From positions 20,150,001 to 20,214,000 of the forward strand of contig OY292278.1 of assembly GCA_958496175.1 (NCBI GenBank): DNA of 64,000 nucleotides, written 5' to 3'. This document shows positions 12,390-24,953 of the stretch, in pieces. Origin of the DNA: Sisyra terminalis. Lineage: Eukaryota > Arthropoda > Insecta > Neuroptera > Sisyridae. Each line of letters starts with the position of its first letter. Position 1 is the first letter of the stretch. The translations under genes were made by a program, and so were the position numbers. The notes under the pieces were generated by a model that saw only the letters and a program-made list of their open reading frames with translations, did no database searches and was not told the origin of the DNA.

Positions 12390-13999
12390 AGTATATAGTA
12401 TTTAACTTAAATAATGATGACCAAAAAAAATATTTAAATTCTATTTAAGATTTCTATGGCTTACTTTTTATTATTTAACCATATTGCTTATGGTGAGTCT
12501 CAAAAAAAATTAAAAAAATATTTAGGGTAGGATTTTAACGAGTTATTCCATTTTCAAGAAAAGTATACATTGAACGTTGAACATGTTCATTTTTACGATA
12601 TAAAATATGTAAGTGAATGTGATGAATAAAAAGGGTACCTTTTTCGAATTTATAACATTAAGATGATAAGGGTGTGGGTATAGGGGTGGTAGTACACTTG
12701 AAACACATGTGAAGAACAAAAAGTTTTATAAGTACATTGTTTCGCCAAACAAATATGCAAAACGACTAAGACTTTCCATTCCGAAGGCAGAGAGCCAACC
12801 GAGAATAAATATTCCCACATAGTAAGCAGGGTACAAATCGTTCCGTCCAAAACCATGCACGTTTACTAGTACTACAATCATATCCTCGCTGTTTATGTAA
12901 TTTTATGTTTTTCCCGTCTGAGACAATCACAGCTGAATTAGTAGGGGTGGCCGGGTGGGTTAAAAATGGATTATTACGTCTTATTCGAACCATTTGCGAC
13001 TCTTATACGTGCGGTGCAAATGAGAAATGGAAAACAGCGGCAATGAAGATTTTCTAAGTGAAAGAATAAAGCAAGGGCCGCAGAGTATGAGGAATTGAAT
13101 ACATTTACTTTCGTCGCCTTCCATATCTACGCCTCAACACATTTATCTCAAACCAGAGCAAAATTCACGAAAACGATTTCGCAACTCTGAAGGATAAAAA
13201 TGGTGGGGTGGAAAAAAAAACGGACTAATTTAAAATTCCATTTGTTTTAGGTTCTATTTCATACGACAGATTGGACATAATTGGACCGTCTATGGTCGTA
13301 AAAACTAATGCGATCTGTTCAAACGATTTTTCATTCAATAAAACTTGATTGCATATCACCTGAATTCTTGAAATTCGAAAGCGACCGTTCGAAACACTCA
13401 TAAATGTAATTTTATATTCGAGAAATTTGAATAAAGAAAATTAAGTCACATAAAGTTGTTTTTCAACTTCAAGCACAATAACTTATGTTTGTTCTTTGAC
13501 AAAAGTTACCATAGCGTCTCGCTGAAACAAAAGAAATCTCCAAGAAAACCCATTCTTGTACAAATATAAAATTGAAATATCCATAGCAAATGAAAAACCT
13601 AGTTTTATATAAAAAAGTTCATCAAGTTCTGCGCGGATTAATTTAAAACTCATTTAAAACCAGTATGAGACGAAAAGTACATAAAACTCATTTTTCATCA
13701 ATGGACAAAAAATCAAATGTTTTGTTTTCAGAAGCGACGCTTCTGAAACCATTTTGAGGATTAAGTTTGATAAACACAACTCTCCCATTCGAAATCAATA
13801 TATCAAAGTTAAACAAGTTTGTTAACGTTTTATATCATTGCAGCAATAAAATTGTTACAACTGTTATGTATTGTGTTTCAATAAACAAAATATGTTTCCT
13901 GTTTGGGTTTTAGAAAAACCAAAACTGTTTTGGCAAACTGTTCGCTTGGTGTAAACCTAGTTTCATAATATATAACAACGATTTGTAAAACTAGATAGA
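12390..13999. other. Intron with a less AT-rich island
   Basis: 12640-13210 is noticeably richer in G+C than its surroundings and looks non-repetitive, making it a possible regulatory island. A perfect 23-nt palindrome (11-bp arms) lies at 13726-13748. No coding sequence is recognised. Confidence 0.35.
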
Positions 14000-14595
14000 C
14001 AATTATTTGATTTTTCCTTTTTCACTTGTGGGTATATAGATCCACTCCATAATTCATTAGAGATATTAGATAAAAGTTTGTCTGTTGGATAAATCTTACG
14101 TATATCGCACTATTCTTAGGTAAAAATTAGCATATTTTTTCTTTTTTCCTGATAAATTTTATCTTAAAGCTAAATAAAGTAAATAAGAACGCCGATAGTT
14201 AAACATTTTTTTTCTTGTTTACTTGTGGGTAGATAAATGAAAGCCATAACTTATTAGAGTTGTTAGATAAAAGTTTATCTGTTGGATAAATTTTACATAT
14301 ATGGCACTACTTTTAGATGAAAATCAGCATATTTTTTTCTATCTTCCAGATAAATTTTATCTTAAAGCTAAATAAAGTACATAAGAACGCTGATAGTTAA
14401 ACATTTTTTTTTCTTGTTTACTTGTAGGTAGATAAATGAAATCCATAACTTATTAGAGTTGTTAGATAAAAGTTTACCTGTTGGATAAGTCCTACATATA
14501 TCGCCCAATTCTTAGGTGAAAACTAGCATATTTTCCCTATCCTTCGGATAAATTTTATCTCGGAGGTTGGTAAAGTAAATAAGAACGTCGAAAAT
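14000..14595 (+). repeat. Tandem repeat, three units of about 198 bp
   Basis: The marker TTAGATAAAAGTTT recurs at 14066, 14263 and 14462, giving unit lengths of 197-199 bp. Each unit also contains CTTGTGGGTA or its variant, a GATAAATTTTATCTT-type inverted block, and a conserved AATAAGAACG. Units 1 and 2 are closely alike. The end of unit 3 is diverged. This is satellite-like or a tandemly amplified small element. Confidence 0.85.
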
Positions 14596-15433
14596 CTACC
14601 AGTTCCCCATTATATCGTTATAGAATTATATTGTGTTTTGGAAAAACTTTGCAAAATAGTTTATGAACCACGACTACTGCTATCTAGAAACACTGGCTAA
14701 ATTTCATAATTTCTTACGATCGAATAAACTTATGTACATTTCGAAGTACTTTTTTCCTCCCTAGATGTTAAAACTTTGAATGTTTCAGCTTCTCTGCACA
14801 TAAAACGGATACCGTATAAAATTCCTATAAAATAACCAAAAATATTACGTGTTTCATCAAGATGGTAAAATATACCACAGTGCATATCCGCATGCTCAAC
14901 AATGGATTGCTTACATTGGAAGTTCATAGGATAATTTCGATAATTCATTGATATTTTTGGATCAGATATGTCAGCATACCTGTAATAAAATTTATTGAAT
15001 TCTCAGGATATGATAATTATAATTAAAATAGACTTGGTTGACTGGACAATAAAATTTCCTGGTAATACATCGCCAGATTTCTTTTTGGAGTATTTTCGAA
15101 GAATAAACTTTACATCAATAAGCTTAAAACTAAAACGAAATCCAAAGATAGATTTCAAGTTGAATTGGCAGTGATTTAACTTGATATTTAGCCCAATATA
15201 TTTAAAATATTAGAAAAAATATCTCGCTTGGTTTCACCCATAATAACTGTTGTTTAATTGATATCCCTATAAGAAAAGAGTTCAAATAAATTATAAAAGG
15301 ATAAGTTCAATAAAAAATCATCTTTTCAAGCATCTTAAGAATGGCATAACCATACAAAATTTAACTAAACTATTACCTATCTTGATAATATCTAAGAAAA
15401 CCCGTCTAAGAGTGGCTTTATACTGATCATTGC
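14596..15433. other. AT-rich intron, nothing recognised
   Basis: No reading frame, palindrome or repeat of note is seen apart from the approach to the LINE fragment that follows. Confidence 0.4.
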
Positions 15434-15788
15434 TTCTTATGGAAAACACCAAGAGACCATAACATAGCAAAGAACGATGAGAAATCATCTCAAAATCTAA
15501 CTACTGAAATACTAAGTTTAAGTAGATCTAAACCTCATAACCAGCCACTGAGGTCTAAGAAAACATTTTCATTCTATTGGGATACTGTTAGACCGTCCAA
15601 TATGCAGATTCTGTCAAATAGAGGATGAAATTGCTTCTCATATTCTGTTGGAATGCAGTATTACTTTGTCATTTTGGCGACTAAAAGAGCTGAAGGACTC
15701 CGTTCCCAGTAATGAACTAGTCGAGCAGCATTTTGTTCGCCGGTCACTAAAAAATGCTTGGCTTCTCGGCTTACAATTGGTGAAATAG
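15434..15788 (+). pseudogene. Decayed non-LTR retrotransposon C-terminus (zinc-knuckle region)
   Basis: Relic of the C-terminal end of a LINE polyprotein, downstream of the reverse transcriptase. One frame gives TTEILSLSRSK. After a one-base shift and an in-frame TGA, the frame gives GLRKHFHSIGILLDRP, then a CX2CX8HX4C knuckle (CRFC...SHILLEC, codons 15603-15656), then FVRRSLKNAWLLGLQLVK and TAG at 15786. The order LTGH-like block, HxxG, CxxC, HxLLEC is characteristic of jockey/R1/RTE-related elements. The rest of the element (reverse transcriptase, endonuclease) is not found upstream. The copy is dead: it has a frameshift and a stop, and its 5' part is missing. Confidence 0.75.
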
Positions 15789-18700
15789 AGACCCACGGAA
15801 TAGAATTTCTTAAAGGTTGTAATTTTGAGGCTCTTCAAACTTCGACCAGGAGAACCATGTGGAAGAAAATCAATTAAATTGTTTTAACTTTAAAGTGCAC
15901 TTTTAGTTTTATATACGGTTATTTTTATATGGTGAAACGATTTTTTGATCTTTTCGATATTAACTATTGTATCTTTGATACTCTTTTTTTTTTGAATCCG
16001 CTAGGGTTGGGGCATTTTCTGATAACGTATGCCACAAGACCTATGACATCTTTAAATTTCAAAGCATTCGTAAGATTTTTGATGTCGAAAAAACGTACAT
16101 ACGTCGTGGTAAATGTTTCTTAGTAATTCTTTGAATAAAATCTATATAAAAATTGATAAAACTGCCAAACATAGTCAAAAATTGAGTAAATATTCATAGG
16201 GATAGTATCTTCTTGTTTACATATTTATAACCAGTATTGATTTATATTTTCGGATTACATCATTAGAATAAAGTTTGAAATTTTTGACACGGATATAATT
16301 TAGTTATATGAAGTCATGAAAGGCCTCACACTCATTAATTTATGACTCACACAAATGAATTATCTCAACATTGAAAAAAAAACTTCTTGATTAGTCCTCT
16401 GCGTCCATTCATCTGTCCATTTATCCATTTCATGTAAACGTGCTCATAACACATCCCGGTTCTGTCCTTATTCCCGACCCAATTATCAATTATTTCTCTC
16501 TTTTTTTCAAATTTCTGTTTTCTCAATTCGTCGTTAACAACTTGATGACGAGAGACGAGCAGCAATTAAAATGTCCTCTTTGTAATTAAACAATTAGAAC
16601 AGAACGTTGAGGACAGACTTAACATGAATACAATGAATAGAAAATAACATAAACGGAAAGAAGAAGCGTTATGAGAGTGAACGAGATTCTATTATTCCAT
16701 TTATCCAACTATTCCCGGACCGGAATCATTGACCCATCACAATTTTCTTTGTGTAAACGCACGGGGTTTTCTCCTGAAAAATGCAACGGAAACCTAACCT
16801 TTTTCCTATTTAAAATAATCAATTTGCGATATTTTCAATGTAGTTTGAATTAATTATGTGTGAAAAGTTAATGAGCGTCAACGATGAAATCAACGATAGA
16901 ACGAAGAAAATTCTAAATGCATTAGAACTGAGATTTTCAAGTCGTTTTATACAAATTTTATGGGATTTCAAGTGGTTGGAACAACAATAAACGTCATAGT
17001 TATCCACCAATAAACCCTAAATCTGAATAAAAAAACTTGGAAAAAAATAGGATTTGTTCACATTAAATCGATTTATGTTTGGATAAGAATTCTGGAACAA
17101 TATGGGATCCAACTGTTCTATTAAATTGTTTCCTTTTTTAAGATTACAAACATTTCCAGCCCCCAACTTGCATATGTGAGGATTTAAACTTTCCAAGATT
17201 AATAGAGAAATATTTATCTTGAAAAGTTAAAAATAAAAAGAAGTGTTTTGGAAATATTTAATTAGGTCGTTAAAGTCTGAAATCAAAGTATTGTAAAGCA
17301 TGTCATATTCTCTTTTGGTTTGATATCTTTCCTTGTCAAATATTACAGCTATATTTAGTTGATCCTCTTTGTTTGTGCTTCGTCGGCAAAATCTAATCAA
17401 ATTTTACAATACATTCCAGTTAAGTGATTCTGTTAACCAACGAGAAACTTTAATTTTTGATATGATAAGTACTGCATTACGTTATTAAATTTCATATCGT
17501 ATAAGTCTGCATTTTAGATGCAATGTAAAATAAATTTTGAAACTAAAATGTACTAAAGAAAAATATTTTTAAGAAAGTTTTACGACATCTACGTTTTGTT
17601 TTTTTATTTAAACTTCTCAAGGAACCAATTTTGTCATAAAAATATGCTTAGTTATAATCCATGATTAGGTACAAATAAACTTAATTTAGTGTGAATTTTT
17701 AAATGAAATTTGTATTTATTTCTCTTAAGTGTAAGTTTGAGGAAAATTTATGAAAATTTTGATGTTTACATTAAATTATATGGCTTAGAAAAGCATGGTG
17801 AAAAACTTATAAGGATGTTTACGTATTCATGCGAGAAACATAAAAAGCAAACTGTAAAAATAAAATTTGTAGTAGTATAAATTTAAGCAATTTAGTTAAC
17901 CTGAAGGGCACAGAAATCTCAGTGAAGTATAAATTTTTTTCGAAACAAAATTATCAAAAATATCATAAATCTACTATATACATGTAAAACGACTTGTTAG
18001 AGGCCCAAAGAAACTGCCCATCTATGATATTTGTGGATTCAATTGTAAACAATGAACGTTTCCTATTGAATTGAAATAATTATCAAACGTTTTGAATGAT
18101 TTTTCGATATTCTTTGTGAACCACAAAATTTAAGCAAACAATTTACAAGAATCTGCGATTTTTAAACCACAAAATGGTTTTATTAAAAATTTACGAATTG
18201 AAAATGTAACTAAATAGTTTTCTATTACCTGATGTTTAAAAGAGTCAAACAGTTAAACAAATGACACCTAAATTTTGCGAAAGGAGTTTTTGCATTAAAA
18301 TATGAAAACTTTAACGGTAAGGTATACACATACTAGCCATAGGCGGTAGGGAGAACTAGCGAATAAGAGAATAGAATAAATTTGTATTTAAAATTGTTAA
18401 GTTAAGATTCTGTTAAGTACCTAAATATAAATTAATCATAAACCAATCAAATTAAATTGTTTGAATTGGGAATTAAATATGGTTTTTATTTGACATTTCC
18501 ACTACGAAATTGGAGGAATTGGTATGAATGGAATAATTAAATTCAAAATAGCATTGAAATATGACTGACAGTTGCATTGTACGTTTTTATTTTATTTATT
18601 TTTTTATAAAAATTAAATGAATGTGAATGAATTTATTGCCGCACACGCGACTCTAACTATGGTTGTAAAAAATCAAAGGATTCATGGAAGCATGCAATAT

Positions 18701-19882
18701 TCCATTCAGGGAAATATCAATATTGTAGGATACATTTCTCGACTATTTAAAAAAATAATTGAGTTAACGGATCGAGAGAACAAAAATAGATTGCAATTTA
18801 ATTCACGGTAATATTTTACATCGAACTTTAGATTAATGTCAAATTGTTCTGAAAGTTTATATTTACCGATTTATAGTTAATAAGGATTTCTATGAAAACT
18901 ATCACCGATAAAGTTTTAAGGGCGTAAGTCTGTACTTTTGAAATATTTTTGTTGTAAAAGGTCAATGAAAATCTTATTACTAAAAAATTGTAAACTGAAG
19001 AAAAGATATGAAAATTTAATACAAAACCATAAATTTAACGCCTCTACAAATATATAAGTGAAAAAAGCTCCTTTAGACTACAAATACATTAAAATTTAAA
19101 TCATTAGGGCAAAAAGTATCAAATTTTAAAATTTTAAAAAGAGTTACATTTTATTTTAAACAAGATTCAAAGTAGAATCTACAATTTTAGGAAGTTACAA
19201 AGTTTATAAAGCCGAACAAGAGATATCTATGTTATAATGACCGAGTTACAAGTTCCTTATCATATTCTGTTACAGAGTCTGCGAGGAAAGTTAATTAAAA
19301 TCATAAAATCTATGCTTCAAATTAAATTAATAAATCTACATGATCCGAAATTTCTCCAAGGAAACTTTGTACTTCAGTGTAGCATACAATTGTTTTGTAT
19401 AAAATCAAACCTTATTTGGTTTCCCAACTTTTCTTAAATGCTGGTTTATTAAAACAATAAGTTAAATATTTTTTATAAAAACTTAATAAATATAATCGAA
19501 TTCCCCTAAACTCCTAAGGTTCTCAACTATAAAGTAGTGGTGAAATATGCCAGAGTGAACTGTGTCTCAAAAGTAGTTTACAGTGGAACTGAACACTAAA
19601 ACTCTACATATTGGAATTTCTATGTATTAAATGCGAGTTCAAGCTCTTTTTATTCTCTTTTATTAACTAACTTTTATGTTACTTAGGAGCGAAACTTATA
19701 ATCTCATTTTTCACCTACTTCCCAGCACTTTATCGGGCTAAATTTTGGTTCACCTGCTTATTTTCGATAACAACAGATGAATCCGTCATAAAATTTAATA
19801 AATATCAAGTATTTCTACTTTAATTAAACAATTCACTTTGAAAAAAAAATCGGTTCCCTTCCATCAAATGCGCATGTAAACG
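15789..19882. other. Intron, no recognised element
   Basis: AT-rich throughout, with a somewhat less AT-rich patch at 16380-16770. The short open frames on both strands show no family motif. I see nothing specific. Confidence 0.4.
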
Positions 19883-19960
19883 TCAGTCAATTAAAATAAC
19901 AGTTGAACTAAATGACAACAATCATTTAGTTCAAATTTGTGATAATGATTGACAAAACTG
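19883..19960 (-). repeat. Fragment of fold-back family B
   Basis: The sequence GTCAATTAAAATAACAG, then AAATGACAACAATC and AGTTCAAATTTG, matches the arm of family B elements at 24355 and 44651 (left-arm orientation). No termini are present, so it is a truncated remnant. Confidence 0.55.
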
Positions 19961-19999
19961 ATATTAAAAATTAATTGATTAACTAAACAGAAGAAAATT

Positions 20000-20488
20000 A
20001 TAAATATTCAAAAAAATATTTTAAAAACCTCGCTTTTATCGTTAAAATGCACTATAAAATGCATAAATTTATGAAGTCAATCTTCGTACCAATTGCACTA
20101 TCGATATTAAGGCGATATTAATCAATTACTACGAATCGTTAGCTATTTAGCTGTGCATCAAAGCGAGGGATGCAATTTTGTTTGCAATTTGGTAATATGA
20201 ATCCCTCACTTTGATGTACAATAAGGTAGCTTACGATTCTCATTAATTGGCTAATATCGTCTTCTTCTTTTTACTGGGGGCCTCTCCTAGGAGTTCCTCC
20301 GCGCTACGTCTTGGAAGAACTAATGAGCCCCAGCTTTATTTCCAATTGTTCCAATTGGTCAGGTCTGCTTTTCTTATAAATGTCAGCAGACAGTGATTTG
20401 GACCATTGTGTATGTTTTCCAACTCATGCATCTTAATGTATTTTATAAATAAAAGCGAGGTTTATAAAAGCTTTTTTTCAAATATTTG
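20000..20488. mobile_element. Palindromic element, family F, with internal insertion
   Basis: Inverted arms: AAACCTCGCTTTTAT at 20025-20039 pairs with ATAAAAGCGAGGTTT at 20449-20463. The symmetry extends outward to AAATATT-type ends. A second inner pair, CGATATTAATC...GTGCATCAAAGCGAGGGA (20111-20171), faces its complement at about 20205-20263. The right arm is interrupted by a less AT-rich insert (20264-20416). No coding capacity is seen. Confidence 0.75.
20264..20416 (-). mobile_element. Unclassified insert inside element F, possibly a retroelement 3' fragment
   Basis: GC-richer block containing GGGGGCCTCTCCTAGGAG and TCCTCCGCGCTACGTC, unlike the flanking arms. On the minus strand it ends in AAAAAGAAGAAGA, a simple-repeat tail of the kind left by LINEs and SINEs, and a frame reading SAEELLGEAP runs just before it. 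A LINE 3' fragment is plausible but I cannot name the family. Confidence 0.4.
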
Positions 20489-23400
20489 TTTCATTATTCA
20501 ATCGGAAAATATTCATTAATATTTCAAAGTTTGAAACACTTAAAGAGTGTTTAAAACTAAAAATTTCACTTAATTTTAGTGTACTACAAATATATTTAGC
20601 AAAATATATTTTACGTTAAAGTTGTTTTTAAGAGTTTCAAATACATAATAAATCTGTAGAACTTTTGACATAATACCAAACGGATTAACAAAACCAAATA
20701 ACTCTAACTCATATATTCCTTAAGAGACAAAAGCTTTGTAAAATTTTGCGGAATTATTTAACCTTTTTCAATCAACTTGTTCCTACTTTTCCCTACAAAG
20801 CGTTAATTGACTGCGCTACAAACGTTTCAAAGCCACCAATATCCCTCAAAACGTTCGAAACACTTTGAAAGATTGAACCACTAATCTCTCAATTTGAAAG
20901 TCTTAAAACTCGACTGCATTTTGCTGCTTAATCCATGTGAAATGTTTCCAAAGACAAAATAAGACTACAACGTTGCCCGTCATTGCTAATTGAATCGTTT
21001 ACTTGATAAATCAATGAAAGAATAATAAGGTCATAAAATAAACGACACCAGATTTACTCGTCATGATTATATCTTCATCTTTGCGAATATGTCCTCTGTA
21101 GCGAGAATGAAATGTTTCCTTTTATCAGTACTAAATCTTGATTGTGAATGAAAGAAAATAATTTTTCGTCATTCGTTATTCGTTACTTAATTGTTTTCAA
21201 AGGGAAAGAAAAATTGAGTCATTTATTCTTGTGCTACTTTACTCGCTTCATTCGTGAGGTGTGGTGCGTATAGGCAACCCAATTTACTCCAATTCGTTTT
21301 TTTTTAAATTTCAATCGAAATGTTGGTACTAAAACCGTGCTAGTGGTCCCAATTGGAAATAACATAAATGTTTTTCTAGCAACTCATGCGTATTTTTTGT
21401 CAAAGACAATGGTTATATGGCCATCAAAAGCAGCAGTTTCATGTTTTATTGTGCTCGATCACATTAACACGTTCGTAAAACACGAATAAAATCCAAAATA
21501 TTCTGATTGTTCGTCAATTCCGAATAGAATCGTCACAAAATTTTCCCAATGTAAACATAATCGAACAGTGCAATACGGTTTTTTTTCCTGCGCCTCCCAT
21601 CGCTGTACGTTCATATAAATGTTTTCAATAATCCAACAAAAAACCGTGTTTTATCATAAACTCAATATTATCGTTGACATTAATTCAATTTAACGATGTG
21701 AAAAAATTGCGTTTTACGCAAAAACGTCAAAAGCTTCACAGCAATGACTTATTTTAGAGCATTAGACGGCCATTACGGCCTTTTTTGTTCTATTTTTCTT
21801 ATGAAAACATGTTATGCAGGAATTTGTCGACCGATTATGACTACGAAAAGGAAAAAAACGAATTTTTCCAAAAATGAATAGCGAGGATCATTAATAAAAA
21901 TTATTAAAATATAAAAAAGTATCAAAATTGTTAGTACATCTGCTCCTGTGTATAAACTATGGCTCATCCTCGAATTCAAAGAGTCAAGTTATTATTGATC
22001 ACGGGTGAATGATTTTTATCAAGGAAAATGATATTTGATGAAATTTAATACATAATTAATTTTGAAGTTTAAATGAAAAATATTGAAATGAAAATGATTT
22101 ATATAATGAAAATTGACAATATTTATTAAAAGATGGTTTCATTTATTTTTTTAGTTTCCCTATAAACCAAATAGCACAACTGAAACGCCATCTATCAAAA
22201 TTTTCATGTAGCAAAATTTTAAAATCAATATTTTTTCAATCTTTTATTCATTTATCTTTTTAAACAGCCCTTAACAGATTGTTACATTTGTACATATAAT
22301 ATTTCTAACCCTTTATAATTACATTTTAAAATGCACCTTTTCATTTACATAATGCAATTTTAAATGTAATATGAATAAGTAATGAATTCTTTGTTTTACC
22401 AGTTCCCATTTATTTATTCCTTTTTAAAATAGTTTAACGTAAAATTAGAGAATATAAAGGTCTACAATCTCAGTTTTCTACGTTTCGTTCCATCTTAATA
22501 AAAACACACTGATGATTTATTGCCTACATAAACCGAAAGTAATCTCACCAAAACTACCCTTAAACGGATTCACATCATATTTCTCACCCCAACGATGTGG
22601 TCGGAGGTATGTTGTGAGTAAAAGTTGAGAAATTTTCGTATTTACCAAACCCAAAATTATTGTTGCATACTTAAAGCAACTAAAGATGAAACTTTTTATT
22701 CAATGGCTCTTTTTGCTCTGTATAATTTTCATAATGTAATTCAATTGTACATGTACATTGTACACACAATAAATGAATTATTAATTGAGCCATTGTTAGA
22801 CTCGATGAATAATTTGAGACTCAGATCAATTTGTTTCATTAATACAAATAATTCAATTTTCTTTTGAATCTCCCAAATTGATTAATCGAATTAAAAAGAA
22901 AAAGTCACCCTAAAATTTGTGTATCCCACATCTCATTCCATAGCTCGTTTAATATCCATTAAACGAGTAGACCAGCCATTTGTAACAATTTTCTTTAATA
23001 TACTTTTTTATTTTATGCGAAAATTTTAAGCAAAAAACATTAATTTTGTAGCTCTGCTTGTCTCAACTGAGATTTTCATTAAATAATTCAAAAAAAATCA
23101 GTCTCGAATTTTTATTTTAGGACAATTTTCTTGACAGAATTAAATTGATGAAGTGATTTTTTTTGGGATTAAATCAATTTTGTTTTACTGTACGAATAAG
23201 TTTGGTCATTTTGTTGAAACAAACTTTTACTTGGGTACTTTTTTTTTAATTTGATTTTGGTTGGGAAAAGTTTTGAAAAGCAAAAAAAGAATTGGCTAAT
23301 GGAGAAAAGTACCAATTTTATATAATGAAATTAATTGATGACCTTGTCTAGCTTTAATTCGCTAATATGGAAGTAAAATTATATTCGTTTATAAATTGGC

Positions 23401-24354
23401 ATTAATTTGATAATATAACTTGAGTCTTCTATATTTGTTGTTGCTATTTGCATTGGAAATGTACATAAAATATTACAGACGTTAGATACCATAAAAATAG
23501 ATTCAAGAAAGAATTATTATATCATATACGATTATAAAAACCATTATAATGGAGTAACCATAAAATTATTACTGGTCCGGATGGGGAAACCTTATTCATG
23601 AGTTGAACAATACCAACAATATATTGAACAATAAAAATTTATTTTAAAATTGTCATTTACCTTTTTTGTTTGAATAAACTGCATTACAATTACACCGATT
23701 TATAATGTACAATTTCCAGGTTTTTGATCAATTTTTGGATCTGCATTATTGAATAAATTCCCGAAAAGTTTTTCAGAAAAATGTTACTGTTTCAAACTAC
23801 ATGACAAAAATCTGACCTAATTTAGCTGCTTTATGTCTTAATCACATATTTCGCAAATATTGTTCGCGAATGTTGGCAAATGTTGTGTTCACCAACAATG
23901 TTCGCGAACATTGTTCCTAAATATTTTTTCCCAAGGAATGTTTGCTTTTTGGCAACATTGGTGGCACTTTTAAAAAATTGTTTTCAGTCAGTTATCATCA
24001 ATATACAATTCCATAATTGCGAGAAATATAAAAACATATTATTTTCTACTTCAGTGCTTTGATAGCCCCTTAGGGGCGTTAATTGTGTACGTAAAGTACT
24101 TTGGGAGTACAGGTAGAGTACTCTAAACAAATCTTAGAAAGATTCTGGTTTTGCTTACAAATTATAAAAAATTAAAAAGAGCAAAAGTTGAAGTAATCAA
24201 AATTTTCCAAAGTCAGTAGCGCAGCGTGGCGTGGCGTACTTTTCTTGTCTGGTGATGGCGAAGTATCGAATGCTAAAACACACACTACGTCCATAACTAA
24301 CGAAATAAATAAAACGACATCTTTAAGCTTGAAAAAGTTGCATATTAATCAAAA
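20489..24354. other. Intron with a less AT-rich part and a 22-bp palindrome
   Basis: 21230-21620 is less AT-rich and apparently unique. A perfect palindrome of 22 bp centred on TTCGCGAA lies at 23894-23915, with a related half-site at about 23857-23877. No coding sequence is recognised. Confidence 0.4.
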
Positions 24355-24953
24355 TTAGTAGCTACTCGTGAAATATTTTAGTCAACACTGGCAAATGACA
24401 AAATCGATTGAAATCGAAACAGCAATTGAAACAAATGACAACAATCAGTTTAATTAAAATTGAGACAATGATTATTTTATTTGGTTTTCATCCACACTTA
24501 TACATTCTTTATTTTCTGTCCTTGTCAGCATACATACATTTTATCAATAAAAAATAGGAAAAAATATGCAATTTGAGCCTACTGGTGGCCGAATGGTCAT
24601 GATGGCCGCTCCAATACCGGTAGGTTTAAGAATCAAATCTCGTAACGGGTACATATTCAATATTTCTTAATTAACAGATTTTTATTAACTTTAGTGTCGC
24701 TAAAGATTGTAGTAGTTAATAAGCGACAGTAAATAACTATTAAAATTATATGTAATTTGTACGTATATAGGAAAAATAAAAACCAAAGATAGTAAGCCCA
24801 TATGTGTGAGTGAAATGCAATCAATGTCTCAAATTTGAACTTACTGATTATTGTTATGTTTTCAACTGTCGTTTTCATTTCATTCAATTGCCAAGCTTTG
24901 CATTTGTCAGTTGTATCAGTATTAGGCAGTTACTAGTCACGGGAAGTTACTAG
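24355..24953. mobile_element. Fold-back element, family B copy 1 (interrupted by a SINE)
   Basis: The left arm (24355-24563) starts TTAGTAGCTACTCGTGAAAT. The right arm (24760-24953) is its inverted counterpart and ends CACGGGAAGTTACTAG. Shared inner blocks are the complement pair AAATGACAACAATCAG / ACTGATTATTGTTATG and GAGACAATGATT / TCAATGTCTCAAATTTG. Without the SINE and its duplicated target the element is about 415 bp and nearly a perfect inverted repeat. No target duplication is clear at the outer ends. Confidence 0.75.
24576..24747 (+). mobile_element. tRNA-derived SINE copy 3, inserted in element B1
   Basis: Starts AGCCTACTGGTGGCCGAATGG and ends with ATAAGCGACAGTAAATAAC plus an A/T-rich tail. 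It is flanked by ATATGCAATTTG (24564-24575) and ATATGTAATTTG (24748-24759), a 12-bp target duplication with one mismatch. This defines the 5' end of the family as AGCCTACTGG. The B box is degenerate (TTTAAGAATCAAATC). Confidence 0.9.

Noticed and set aside
22475..22500. CTACGTTTCGTTCC similar to the hammerhead-like module of family C
   Set aside because: Only the GAAACGTAG strand matches. No hairpin partner, CUGA strand or inverted arm is present.
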